Below, piece by piece: positions 26,457 to 35,344 of a stretch of 64,000 bases of DNA. This DNA comes from Hyphomicrobiales bacterium. Lineage in GTDB: Bacteria; Pseudomonadota; Alphaproteobacteria; Rhizobiales; Beijerinckiaceae. Where the stretch lies: assembly GCA_930633525.1 (NCBI GenBank), contig CAKNFP010000002.1:1364001-1428000 (forward strand), given 5' to 3'. The position numbers were made by a program, and so were the translations under genes. Numbering within the stretch: position 1 is the first letter of the stretch; every line of letters starts with the position of its first letter. The notes beneath the pieces were generated by a model. It saw nothing but the letters and a program-made list of their open reading frames with translations. It was not told where the DNA came from and did not search any database.

Positions 26457-28406
26457 TCAGGCCTGTTGCCCGGATTGTTGCCATGACTGGACCAGCCGGC
26501 CGAAGCGCTCCGCCATCGCGGCGATTGCGGCCTCGTCATCGATCCGCCCGGCAAACCAGTCGCGCGCCGCCGCGCCGAAGATGGAGCGCCCGACGGCGAA
26601 ACCCTTGACGCTGGCCGCCCCGCGCGCCAGACGGAACGCGTCTTCGAGCTCCGCCAGCGGCGCATCGAGCCCAAGCAGCACGACGCCGCGGCACAGGGGA
26701 TCCTTCTCGGCGATCGCGGCATCGATCGCGGACCAGGCTGCCGCACTCGGCTGGCTCTCGAGTTTCCACCAATCCGGTTTGATGCCGCACTCGTAGAGCC
26801 GGCGCATCATCCGGGCGGTGGTGTCATCGCCGAGCGGGCCATGCTTCGAGGCGATGATCTCAACGAGAAGCTCACGCCCGACCTGCCTGCACGCCAGCGC
26901 AACGCGGCTGAGTGTCGCCTCCTGCGCGGCTTTCAGCGCTTCGTCGTCGTCGGGGTGATAGAAGCAAAGACATTTGGCGACATGGTCCACCGGCCATTCA
27001 TTGAGCGCCGCGCCAAGCGAACCGTCCGCATCGGTCTCCAGCGCGAGGGGCCGCGAAGCCGGCACCTCGAGCGGCCGTGCGACCCAGAAGCCGTGATCGG
27101 CGGCGCGGAACAAGGCCTCGCGGCCATGGCGGCCGTCGATCAACATGCCGAAACCCGGCACGTTCTTCAAACCCGGCATGCCCTTGGATCCAGGCCTATC
27201 CTTGGCCACGCGGGCCGCCGCCTCGACCGCGAGCTGCTTGAAGGCAGCGATGCGGCCACGCGGAACGCCCGCCTCGTCGGCAATGGCCTCGATCTGTGCG
27301 CGGTGGTCGATGGCAAGAGCCATCAGCGTTTCGGGCTGCGGGCGTCGCGTGGTCGCCCAGTGGATGTGATTGAGATCGGCATCTTCGCGCAGGGCGCGGT
27401 GCGGCGAGCCGTGCTTCAGGAAAAAGTCCAATTCCCGGAAGGTTGGGCTTTCGGGCGAGCACAAGAGCCGCGACACCGCGAAGGCGCCGCAGGCATTGGC
27501 CCAGGCGCAACAGGTCTCGATCGGCTCGTCGCGCAGGAACCCGCGCAGGAAACCCGCCATGAAGGCGTCCCCGGCGCCGAGCACATTATAGACCTCAACC
27601 GGGAAGCCAGGCCCCTTGATGCCCATCTCCAGCGAATCCGGGATGGCGCCCGGAAAGACCACGCAGCCCATCGGGCCGCGCTTGCAGACGATGATCGCCC
27701 CGCTCAGCGCGCGGATGGCGCGGATGGCCGTCAGCGTGTCCTCGCTGCCGCCGGCCGCGTGCAGTTCCTCCTCCGTGCCGACGACGAGGTCGCAATCCGG
27801 CAGGATGCTCTGGAGATGGCTCGTCACGTTTTCGGAGCGGATATAGCGCTCTTCCCCAGCCCCATGGCCGGCAAGACCCCAGAGATTCGGGCGATAGTCG
27901 ACATCGAACACGACCTTGCGCCCGTGCTTGCGGGCGAGGGCTATTGCCTTGCGCTGTGCCTTGGCTGCGCCGGGAATGGCGAAATGCGTGCCCGTGACGA
28001 CGATGGCACGGGCGGAGGCGATGAACTCCTCGCCGATTTCGCTTTCGTCGAGCGCCGCATCGGCACAGTCCGTCCGGTAGAAAATCAGCGGGAAGGTGTG
28101 CTCGTCGCGGACACCGAGGACGACGAGGGACGTCAGGCGCCTGGGATCAACGATCACGCCCGACGTGTCGACCCCCTCCCGGCGAAGCTGCTCCAGGATG
28201 AAGCGGCCCATCTGCTCGTCGCCGACGCGCGTGATGACCGCCGTCTTGAGGCCAAGCCGCGCGCCGCCGATGGCGATGTTTGTGGGACATCCCCCGACCG
28301 CCTTGGAAAAGCTCGCCATGTCCTCCAGCCGGCCGCCGATCTGCTGGCCGTAGAGATCCACCGACGAGCGGCCGATCGCAATCAGATCAAGTTCTGGTTC
28401 AGTCAT
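26457..28406 (-). CDS. iolC: Bifunctional DKG kinase / DKG-6-phosphate aldolase (IolC-DUF2090 fusion)
   Basis: This 649-residue fusion has a PfkB kinase at residues 1-325: AVGGCPTNIAIGGARLGLKT at the substrate site and NVLGAGDAFMAGFLRG with the catalytic Asp. A DUF2090 domain at about residues 340-649 (ALAIDHRAQIEAIADEAG, CLCFYHPDDDEAL, GVVLLGLDAPLAELEDA) is the aldolase that splits DKG-6-phosphate into dihydroxyacetone phosphate and malonic semialdehyde. This fusion is common in Rhizobiales and replaces a separate iolJ. It overlaps rpiR by eight bases upstream. No iolA gene for malonic semialdehyde is present in the window. Confidence 0.93.
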   Translation of the reverse strand: MTEPELDLIAIGRSSVDLYGQQIGGRLEDMASFSKAVGGCPTNIAIGGARLGLKTAVITRVGDEQMGRFILEQLRREGVDTSGVIVDPRRLTSLVVLGVRDEHTFPLIFYRTDCADAALDESEIGEEFIASARAIVVTGTHFAIPGAAKAQRKAIALARKHGRKVVFDVDYRPNLWGLAGHGAGEERYIRSENVTSHLQSILPDCDLVVGTEEELHAAGGSEDTLTAIRAIRALSGAIIVCKRGPMGCVVFPGAIPDSLEMGIKGPGFPVEVYNVLGAGDAFMAGFLRGFLRDEPIETCCAWANACGAFAVSRLLCSPESPTFRELDFFLKHGSPHRALREDADLNHIHWATTRRPQPETLMALAIDHRAQIEAIADEAGVPRGRIAAFKQLAVEAAARVAKDRPGSKGMPGLKNVPGFGMLIDGRHGREALFRAADHGFWVARPLEVPASRPLALETDADGSLGAALNEWPVDHVAKCLCFYHPDDDEALKAAQEATLSRVALACRQVGRELLVEIIASKHGPLGDDTTARMMRRLYECGIKPDWWKLESQPSAAAWSAIDAAIAEKDPLCRGVVLLGLDAPLAELEDAFRLARGAASVKGFAVGRSIFGAAARDWFAGRIDDEAAIAAMAERFGRLVQSWQQSGQQA

Positions 28407-29193
28407 CTGCCTGTGCTTTCTCGGCAGTGCCCACCGCCAGCGTCATGGCGAGGGCGAAGGTGGCGGCCATGGAGCGGAAGGCACCGTAATCGGCCTCCTG
28501 CACTTCCAGCCACAAATGGCAATTCCGTGCCAGCGGGCTGAGCGGGCCGTCGGTGAGGGCAATCACGGGGACACCGCGGTTATGGGCATCCGCCGCAATG
28601 TCGATGATCTCGGGTGTATAAGGAGCACAGCTTACCGCGAGCAGGACGTCGTCGGCGCGTGCCACGAAGGCCTGCGCCGCACCGAGCCCGGCGATCTGGT
28701 CGACCAGGATAGCGCGGATGCCGAGCTTGCCGAACGCGTAGGCGAGATAGGACACGACCGGGAACATACGCCGCGCGCCCACCAGGACGATGCTTTGAGC
28801 CCCGGCGAGTAGATCGGTCGCGCGGTCGATATCCGCATGGATCACGCTGGATTCGAGCTGGTCCAGCGAATTGCGGCTTGCTGCGACGAAGCCCTCAAGT
28901 AAAACGCGCGCCATGTCCGGGCCCGCCGCACCTTCGCCGCGCAACGTCTCGATTCGCTCGCGATAGTCTGGAAACTGCTGGCGCAGCCGCGCGCGAAATA
29001 CTTGTTGGAGTTCGCTGAACCCGGAAAAATCCAGAGCCTGCGCGAAGCGAACGAGCGTCGAGGCCTGAACGCCCGCACGTTGCGCCACCTGCGCGGCCGT
29101 CAGCAGCGCCATGTCGTCGGGGTTCGACAATGCGAAATCGGCGACTTGCCGCAGGCGTTTGGGCAACGCCTCGGCGCGGTCGCGCAGACGCAT
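28399..29193 (-). CDS. MurR/RpiR family regulator of inositol genes
   Basis: This 264-residue repressor has an N-terminal HTH (LLTAAQVAQRAGVQASTLVR, then FAQALDFSGFSELQQVF) and a C-terminal SIS sugar-phosphate-binding domain (SIVLVGARRMFPVVSYLAYAFG). I chose ATG 29193 because GAGGGG at 29200-29205 lies six bases upstream; the longer frame to 29307 would start inside the operator palindrome and has no ribosome site. The gene overlaps iolC. RpiR proteins usually sense phosphorylated sugars, which suits a pathway fed by inositol phosphates or sensing DKG-phosphate. The likely binding sites are at 29289-29308 and 22107-22126. Confidence 0.88.
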   Translation of the reverse strand: MRLRDRAEALPKRLRQVADFALSNPDDMALLTAAQVAQRAGVQASTLVRFAQALDFSGFSELQQVFRARLRQQFPDYRERIETLRGEGAAGPDMARVLLEGFVAASRNSLDQLESSVIHADIDRATDLLAGAQSIVLVGARRMFPVVSYLAYAFGKLGIRAILVDQIAGLGAAQAFVARADDVLLAVSCAPYTPEIIDIAADAHNRGVPVIALTDGPLSPLARNCHLWLEVQEADYGAFRSMAATFALAMTLAVGTAEKAQADD

Positions 29194-29288
29194 TATGAAC
29201 CCCTCATACTCGGATCGGGCATGCTCGCGGGATAACGCTGGGGACATGAGGATGAAAGCTTCTTCGACCTTGACTTGGCGCCCCCGAG

Positions 29289-29308
29289 AATGGAATATTT
29301 GTTCCATT
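29289..29308. promoter_or_regulatory. Palindromic operator, copy 2 (AATGGAA-N6-TTCCATT)
   Basis: The 7-bp arms are the same as at 22107-22126, here with spacer TATTTG. It lies in the divergent promoter region between rpiR-iolCDEB (left) and SDR-iolG-transporter B (right), 96 bases from the chosen rpiR start and 31 bases from the SDR start. The right flank is AT-rich and should hold the plus-strand promoter. Confidence 0.85.
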
Positions 29309-29338
29309 AGTCAAGAAAAACAAAATTAATGTACTATT

Positions 29339-30160
29339 TTGGTGGTGGGAGCGGCCAAATTGCCTCAAGCGGACGCCTATAGCCGAGACCTTGGCGGCAA
29401 GGTCGCGATCGTCACCGGCGGCACGCAAGGCCTCGGCGAAGCGATCGCGCGCGAATTCGTGGCGCGCGGCCTCACCGGCCTCGTCGTGACCGGCCGGAAT
29501 CGCGAACGCGGCGAATCAGTCGCGACCGCCTTAGCCGAGCAGGGGTGCCGTGCCGTTTTCCACCCCGCCGATCTCGCCGATCCTGATGCCGTGCAGGGCA
29601 TCATCCCCGCTGCCGAACGCCAGTTCGGCCGGCTCGACATTCTCGTCAATGCCGCCGGCGATACCGACCGCGGCACGATCCTCGACACCTCGTCCGAGCT
29701 CTATAACAGGATTATGGCGGTCAACCTCACGGCGCCGTTCTTCCTGATCCAGCACGCCGCCAATCTGATGCGGCGCCTCGGGATAGCCGGCACGATCGTG
29801 AACATCCAGTCGATGTCGGCCCACGGCGGCCAGCCCTTCCTCGCAGCCTACAGCGTGTCGAAAGGCGCCCTCGCCACGCTGACGCGCAACGCCGCCTACG
29901 GACTGCGCGCCGACCGGATCAGGGTCAACGGGCTCAATATCGGCTGGATGGCGACACCGGGCGAGGATGCCATTATGCGCCTGCGCCACGGCGCCGAGGA
30001 CGGCTGGCTGGAGGAGGCCGCGAGTGCGCAGCCTTTCGGCCGGCTCGTCGATCCCCGCGAGGTGGCGAAGGCGGTCGCCTATCTCGCCTCCGGCGAATCG
30101 GGGCTGATGACCGGCGCCAATATCGACTTCGACCAGACCATTCTCGGCGCCCACGACTGA
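29339..30160 (+). CDS. SDR family oxidoreductase of the inositol cluster
   Basis: This 273-residue classical short-chain dehydrogenase has the NAD(P) motif TGGTQGLGEAIA (TGxxxGxG), NAAG, active-site Ser in IVNIQSMSAHGG and YSVSK (Tyr-x-x-x-Lys). The start is a GTG at 29339. It is the first gene of the plus-strand operon, followed 19 bases later by iolG. Likely it oxidises a polyol or an inositol stereoisomer (for example scyllo- or D-chiro-inositol), or an intermediate of the pathway; substrate is not readable. Confidence 0.85.
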   Translation: MVVGAAKLPQADAYSRDLGGKVAIVTGGTQGLGEAIAREFVARGLTGLVVTGRNRERGESVATALAEQGCRAVFHPADLADPDAVQGIIPAAERQFGRLDILVNAAGDTDRGTILDTSSELYNRIMAVNLTAPFFLIQHAANLMRRLGIAGTIVNIQSMSAHGGQPFLAAYSVSKGALATLTRNAAYGLRADRIRVNGLNIGWMATPGEDAIMRLRHGAEDGWLEEAASAQPFGRLVDPREVAKAVAYLASGESGLMTGANIDFDQTILGAHD

Positions 30161-30179
30161 CCGAACGACGGATAGGGAT

Positions 30180-31178
30180 ATGAACATGCGGTTTGGACTT
30201 CTCGGCGCAGGCAGGATCGGGCGCATCCACGGGCTCAACGTCGCGGCGCGCGGCGATGCCCGGCTGGTCGCGGTGGCGGATGCCTCCGCCGAGGCTGCCG
30301 CCTCCCTGGCAGAGCTCGCGGGCGCCGAGGTGGCCGGTGCCGAGGCCATTCTCGGCAATCCCGAAATCGACGCGGTGATGATCTGCACACCGACGGACAC
30401 CCATGCCGATCTCATCGAGAAAGCGGTCTCCGCAGGCAAGGCCGTGTTCTGCGAGAAGCCGGTCGATCTCGACGCCGCCCGCATCCGCCGCTGCCTCGAT
30501 ATCGTGGAAAAGTCAGGCAGGCCGTTGATGATCGGCTTCAATCGCCGCTTCGACCCCAATTTCGCGGCGCTCGAGAAGCGGCTGCGGCAGGGCGAGGCCG
30601 GCGAGATCGAGATTGTCAGCGTGATCTCGCGCGATCCCGGCCCCCCACCGGTCGACTATGTCAGGCGCTCGGGCGGCCTGTTCCGCGACATGATGATTCA
30701 TGATTTCGACATGGCCCGCTTCCTCCTGGCCGAAGAGCCGGTGGAGGTCTTCGCGCTTGGCTCCGCGCTCGTTGACAAGGCGATCGGCGAAGCGGGCGAC
30801 GTGGACACCGCGGCCGTGGTGATGAAGACGGCGAGCGGACGCATCGCCCAGATTTCCAACTCGCGCCGCGCGACTTACGGCTATGACCAACGCATCGAGG
30901 TGCATGGCGCGAAGGGCATGCTGCGCGCGGGCAATATCCACGAGACCACAGTCGAGATCGCGACGGGCAGCGGCTTCAGGACCGATCCCGTTCAGAATTT
31001 CTTTCTCGAGCGCTATGCCGCAGCCTACCGGGCGGAACTCGATGCCTTCGTCGCGGTCTGCGCCGGCAAGGCCGCGCCGTCGCCGGACGGCTACGACGGC
31101 CTGCGCGCCCAACTTCTCGCCGATGCCGCCACCCTGTCCGCGCGCACCGGCAAGCCCGTCACGATAGAGGTCGCATGA
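30180..31178 (+). CDS. iolG: Inositol 2-dehydrogenase (Gfo/Idh/MocA family)
   Basis: This 332-residue NAD-dependent enzyme oxidises myo-inositol to 2-keto-myo-inositol, the entry step for iolE. The N-terminal Rossmann motif is GLLGAGRIGRIHG, the catalytic-lysine motif CEKPVDLD is at about residue 93, and GGLFRDMMIHDFDMARFLL matches the conserved HDxD region of inositol dehydrogenases. The length is typical. Its stop overlaps the start of the phosphatase gene, so dehydrogenation and dephosphorylation genes are coupled. Confidence 0.92.
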   Translation: MNMRFGLLGAGRIGRIHGLNVAARGDARLVAVADASAEAAASLAELAGAEVAGAEAILGNPEIDAVMICTPTDTHADLIEKAVSAGKAVFCEKPVDLDAARIRRCLDIVEKSGRPLMIGFNRRFDPNFAALEKRLRQGEAGEIEIVSVISRDPGPPPVDYVRRSGGLFRDMMIHDFDMARFLLAEEPVEVFALGSALVDKAIGEAGDVDTAAVVMKTASGRIAQISNSRRATYGYDQRIEVHGAKGMLRAGNIHETTVEIATGSGFRTDPVQNFFLERYAAAYRAELDAFVAVCAGKAAPSPDGYDGLRAQLLADAATLSARTGKPVTIEVA

Positions 31179-31972
31179 TGACGCCCACCGAACTCGCATT
31201 GCGCTTCTATGCCGTGCAGGGCCTGGCGCTGGAAGCCGGGCGCATCGCGCTCGACTATTTCGCCAGGCAGGACAGCCTCGGCGTCACCATGAAAGGCGAT
31301 CAGGACTGGTTGACCGTCGCGGACGGCGCCGTTGAAGACTTCCTGCGCCAGCGGCTCGCCCTGCTCTTCCCAACCGACACGATCATCGGTGAGGAAGGGG
31401 GTGGCGAGGCCAGCGACGCGGTCTGGATCATCGATCCCATCGACGGCACGTCCAATTTCGCGCGCGGTGACCGCAACTGGTGCATCTCGATCGGCTTCCT
31501 CTCGAACCGGGTCCCGACGATCGGGATCGTGTTCGCGCCGGCCTTTGAGGAGCTTTACGTGGCACAGCGAGGGCAAGGCGCGACGATGAACGGGCAGCCC
31601 ATCACCGTCTCCGGCGGCAGCGACATCAAGCGCGCTTATGTCGAGCTCGGCTGGTCGTCGCGGATTCCCGCCGAGCGTTATGTCGAGCTCGTTGCGCGCG
31701 GCTTCGCCGCGGGCAGCTCGATGAAGCGCGCGGCCTCCGGGGCGCTCGGCCTCTGCCATGTCGCGAACGGGCGCACCGACGCCTATGCCGAACTGCATAT
31801 CAACGCCTGGGATGTGGCTGCGGGCCTTGTGATCGCTGGCGAAGCCGGCGCGTCGATCAATGACTTTTTTGCCGGAGATGGCATCAGCAAGGGCAATCCC
31901 ATCCTGTGTTGTACGCCGGCATTAGCGCGCCAACTCGGTGAGATCACCGGGATTGCCGTGACGGCGCGGTAG
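31175..31972 (+). CDS. Inositol monophosphatase family protein
   Basis: This 265-residue Mg2+-dependent phosphatase carries the IMPase motifs: GEEGGGE (metal 1), WIIDPIDGTSNFARG (motif DPIDGT, fully intact) and INAWDVAAGLVIAGEAGA (motif WDxxAG). Members hydrolyse inositol-1-phosphate, related sugar phosphates or PAP. The ATG at 31175 overlaps the iolG stop (ATGA). Between an inositol dehydrogenase and an AfuABC-like importer, the most economical role is to strip phosphate from imported inositol phosphate before oxidation. Confidence 0.92.
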   Translation: MMTPTELALRFYAVQGLALEAGRIALDYFARQDSLGVTMKGDQDWLTVADGAVEDFLRQRLALLFPTDTIIGEEGGGEASDAVWIIDPIDGTSNFARGDRNWCISIGFLSNRVPTIGIVFAPAFEELYVAQRGQGATMNGQPITVSGGSDIKRAYVELGWSSRIPAERYVELVARGFAAGSSMKRAASGALGLCHVANGRTDAYAELHINAWDVAAGLVIAGEAGASINDFFAGDGISKGNPILCCTPALARQLGEITGIAVTAR

Positions 31973-32052
31973 TTTGCGACGACGGCGAACGGGCTCTCCG
32001 TCGCCGAAAACGGAATCGAAGAACGCAAAGTTCTCGTTTGAGGGAGGTGACT

Positions 32053-33084
32053 ATGCAGTTGAAATTCTGGCTCGGCGCGAGCGTGCTCGCGACCGCTGCG
32101 ATGTTTGGTTCGGCCCCGGCTTCGGCACAGGGCTCGCTCGTCATGTATTGCGGCGTCCAGGAGGAATGGTGCCGCGCGATGTCGACCGCCTTCGAGAAGG
32201 AGACCGGCATCAAGGTCGCGATGACCCGCAAATCGGCCGGCGAGGTCTACGCGCAGGTCAAGGCCGAGGCCTCCAATCCGCGCGGCGACATCTGGTGGGG
32301 CGGAACCGGCGATCCCCATCTGCAGGCGGCGGAAGAAGGCCTGACCCTTGAATACGAATCGCCGATGAACAAGGACCTGCAGGATTGGTCCCTGTCACAG
32401 TGGAAGGCCGCGCAGAAGCGCGCGATCGGCATCTACGCCGGCGCACTCGGCTTCGGCTACAACACGCAGTTGATTAAGGAAAAGGGGCTTGCCGACCCCA
32501 AATGCTGGGCCGACCTGCTCAATCCCAAGCTGAAGGATGACGTACAGGTCGCCGATCCGAACTCCTCGGGCACCGCCTACACATTGCTTGCGACGGTCGT
32601 TCAGTTGATGGGCGAGGACAAGGGCTTCGACTATCTTCGTGCGCTGCACAAGAACGTCAGCCAATATACGAAGTCCGGCGCGGCGCCGGCCAAGGCCGCA
32701 AGTCTCGGCGAAACCGCGGTCGGCATCGTCTTTATCCACGACGCCGTTGTCTTCGCGGTGCAGGGCGATCCGATCAAGCCCGTCGCGCCATGCGAGGGCA
32801 CCGGTTACGAAATCGGTTCGATGTCGATCATCAAGGGCGCTCGCAATCTCGAGAACGCCAAGAAGTTCTACGACTGGGCGCTGACTCCCGCCGCACAGGC
32901 GCTCGGCGCGGGCGCGAAGTCGTACCAGGTGCCGTCCAACAAGAATGCGCCTGTGCCGCCGCAGGCGCCGGACATGTCGCAGATGAAGCTCATCAACTAC
33001 GACTTCGTCAAATACGGGTCCTCGGCCGAGCGCACCCGGCTGCTGACCAAGTGGGACAAGGAGGTCAAGGCGCAGCCGAAGTAA
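32053..33084 (+). CDS. ABC transporter substrate-binding protein, transporter B (AfuA-like)
   Basis: This 343-residue periplasmic protein has a signal peptide (FWLGASVLATAAMFGSAPASA). The mature sequence has LVMYCGVQEEWCRAMSTAFE, NPRGDIWWGGTGDPHLQAAE and DPNSSGTAYTLL, the layout of the Fe3+-type cluster that includes AfuA, which binds hexose phosphates rather than iron. The typical ferric-tyrosine pair of true iron proteins is not evident by eye. GGGAGG at 32041-32046 fits the ATG at 32053. It is the fourth gene of the SDR-iolG-phosphatase operon. An AGAAC-GCAAA-GTTCT palindrome lies just upstream (about 32020-32034). Confidence 0.85.
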   Translation: MQLKFWLGASVLATAAMFGSAPASAQGSLVMYCGVQEEWCRAMSTAFEKETGIKVAMTRKSAGEVYAQVKAEASNPRGDIWWGGTGDPHLQAAEEGLTLEYESPMNKDLQDWSLSQWKAAQKRAIGIYAGALGFGYNTQLIKEKGLADPKCWADLLNPKLKDDVQVADPNSSGTAYTLLATVVQLMGEDKGFDYLRALHKNVSQYTKSGAAPAKAASLGETAVGIVFIHDAVVFAVQGDPIKPVAPCEGTGYEIGSMSIIKGARNLENAKKFYDWALTPAAQALGAGAKSYQVPSNKNAPVPPQAPDMSQMKLINYDFVKYGSSAERTRLLTKWDKEVKAQPK

Positions 33085-33112
33085 AGCCGCGTAATATCCG
33101 GAGAGAACGCCC

Positions 33113-35329
33113 ATGCGCGCCTCGACACGGTTAGCCCTGCTGATCGGCTGGCTCGGTTTTGTACTCATTCCCTGGTATCTGCCCCAGGGCGGGAGTCTCG
33201 CCGGCTATCCCTTTGGCGAGGCGGGAACGGCATTGGCGCTCGTTCTCTCCGGAGCCACCCCGTGGCTTATACCGACAGGTCTCGCGCTTGTTGCCGCGAG
33301 CCTTCTGGTGGGCCGCGAGGAGCAGCCTTGGATCGGTCGCAGCCTTGTCTGGATCGGCCTTCTCGGCCTGATCGCCTTTTTCGTCCAGGGCTTCGCGATC
33401 ACACTGCCCGACCAGGGCATTCCCTGGCTGGCGGCCCTCTTCGGCGGCGCCGGCCAGGCGCAGCCCGGCATGGGCTTTGGCGCGCTCCTGACGCTGTTCT
33501 CCCTGCTCCTCATGATGTGCCACGGCCTGGCCTACCGTGGCTATTGCAGGGGGGATATCTTCACCACCTCGGCGATCGGGATCGTCGTGCTGCTGATCGG
33601 CCTTTTCGTCTTCTACCCCGTGGCGACGATCCTCCAGAGCGCACTGGTCGAATCGGACGGCACGCTTGCGCTCTCCAGCTTCTTGGAGCGCCTCCTGCAC
33701 CCGACGATCTGGGGTCTTGGCTGCCTCGGCGGCGGCACCAACTGCGGCGTCGCCTGGAATACGCTGATCCTCGCCGTGCTGACGGGCGTCATCACGACCC
33801 TGCTCGGGCTTGCCTGTGCCCTGCTCGTTCTGCGCACGCGCATGCCCGGCAAGCGGCTGATGCGTGCGATGACGGTTTTGCCGATCATCACGCCACCCTT
33901 CGTCATTGGTCTCGCGCTCATTCTGCTCTTCGGGCGGTCCGGTGCGATCACCGGCATCCTCGCGGAGTGGTTCGGAATCCCGCGTTCGCGCTGGATCTAT
34001 GGTTTGCCGGGTGTCCTGCTTGCGCAGGTTCTCGCCTTCGCACCGATCGCCTTCCTCGTCCTGATGGGCACGGTCCAGGGCATAGCGCCGAGCATGGAGG
34101 AGGCCGCGCAGACGCTGGGCGCCAAGCACTGGTCGACCTTCCGCACGGTGACCTGGCCATTGTTGCGGCCCGGGCTCGCCAATGCCTTCCTGCTCGGCTT
34201 CGTCGAGAGCATGGCCGATTTCGGCAATCCGCTCGTCCTCGGTGGCAATTTCGAAGTGCTGTCCACCAAGATCTTCTTTGCCGTCGTCGGCGCGGCGCAC
34301 AACCAGGGGCAGGCGGCGGTGCTCGCCATCGTGCTGCTGGCATTCACGCTTGGCGCCTTCTGGGTCCAGCAGCGCTGGCTCGGTTCCAAATCCTATACGA
34401 CCGTTGCCGGCAAGGGCGATTCAGGCATTCCGGCGATGCTGCCTACCTCCGCGAAGGTCGTATCCGCGATCGTGATCGTGCCGTGGGTGCTGCTGACCGC
34501 GGTGATCTATGCCGTGATCCTCATCGGCGGCTTCGTGAAGGCCATGGGCCGCGATCACACCTTGACGCTGGAGCACTATCGCACCGGCTTCGCGATCGAC
34601 TTCAGCAACGGGATTTTCTTTGAGGGCGCGGCCTGGCCATCGCTGTTCACGACGCTGAAAGTCGCCGCGATCTCCTCGCCGCTAACGGCGTTGATCGGGT
34701 TGATCACCGCGTTCCTGCTGACGCGGCAGCATTTCGCGGGACGGCGCACGCTTGAATTCACGACGATGCTGAGCTTCGCCATCCCGGGCACCGTGCTCGG
34801 CGTCGCTTATATTCTCGCGTTCAACGTGCCGCCGGTCGAAATCACCGGCACGGGCCTCATCCTCGTGCTGGCTTTCGTGTTCCGGAACATGCCGGTGGGT
34901 GTCCGCTCCGGCATTGCGGGTCTCGCGCAGATCGACAAGAGTCTCGACGAGGCGTCGATGACGCTGCGGGCGCGCAGCTTCACGACCCTGCGCCGCGTCG
35001 TGCTGCCCCTGCTCAAACCGGCGCTGATCACCGCCCTGGTTTACAGCTTCGTGCGCTGCATCACCTCGGTCAGCGCGGTCATCTTCCTCGTCTCGGCCGA
35101 GTACAATCTGGCGACGGCCTATATCGTCGGTCGCGTCGAGGCTGGCGAATTCGGCCTCGCCATCGCCTATTCATCGGTCCTGATCGTGGTCATGGCCGTG
35201 GGCATCGCGCTGATCCAGGTCGGCGTCGGCGAACGCAAGCTCGGCCGCCGCGCGGTTCCCGTTCCCAAGCCGAAAGCCCCAAAGCAAACCGCGCGCCTGA
35301 CGAAACCCGCCGTCGAATCCGTCAAATAG
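33113..35329 (+). CDS. ABC transporter fused double permease, transporter B (AfuB-like)
   Basis: This 738-residue protein has about twelve or more helices with two complete BPD permease domains. The first EAA loop reads SMEEAAQTLGAKHWSTFRTV then TWPLLRPG (about residue 330); the second reads SLDEASMTLRARSFTTLRRV then VLPLLKPA (about residue 610). Four extra N-terminal helices precede the first domain. A single long permease with paired binding protein and ATPase is the AfuABC/FbpB layout. The C-terminal tail is basic and cytoplasmic. It starts 28 bases after the binding-protein stop. Confidence 0.88.
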   Translation: MRASTRLALLIGWLGFVLIPWYLPQGGSLAGYPFGEAGTALALVLSGATPWLIPTGLALVAASLLVGREEQPWIGRSLVWIGLLGLIAFFVQGFAITLPDQGIPWLAALFGGAGQAQPGMGFGALLTLFSLLLMMCHGLAYRGYCRGDIFTTSAIGIVVLLIGLFVFYPVATILQSALVESDGTLALSSFLERLLHPTIWGLGCLGGGTNCGVAWNTLILAVLTGVITTLLGLACALLVLRTRMPGKRLMRAMTVLPIITPPFVIGLALILLFGRSGAITGILAEWFGIPRSRWIYGLPGVLLAQVLAFAPIAFLVLMGTVQGIAPSMEEAAQTLGAKHWSTFRTVTWPLLRPGLANAFLLGFVESMADFGNPLVLGGNFEVLSTKIFFAVVGAAHNQGQAAVLAIVLLAFTLGAFWVQQRWLGSKSYTTVAGKGDSGIPAMLPTSAKVVSAIVIVPWVLLTAVIYAVILIGGFVKAMGRDHTLTLEHYRTGFAIDFSNGIFFEGAAWPSLFTTLKVAAISSPLTALIGLITAFLLTRQHFAGRRTLEFTTMLSFAIPGTVLGVAYILAFNVPPVEITGTGLILVLAFVFRNMPVGVRSGIAGLAQIDKSLDEASMTLRARSFTTLRRVVLPLLKPALITALVYSFVRCITSVSAVIFLVSAEYNLATAYIVGRVEAGEFGLAIAYSSVLIVVMAVGIALIQVGVGERKLGRRAVPVPKPKAPKQTARLTKPAVESVK

Positions 35330-35344
35330 GGACCATAGACCGCC

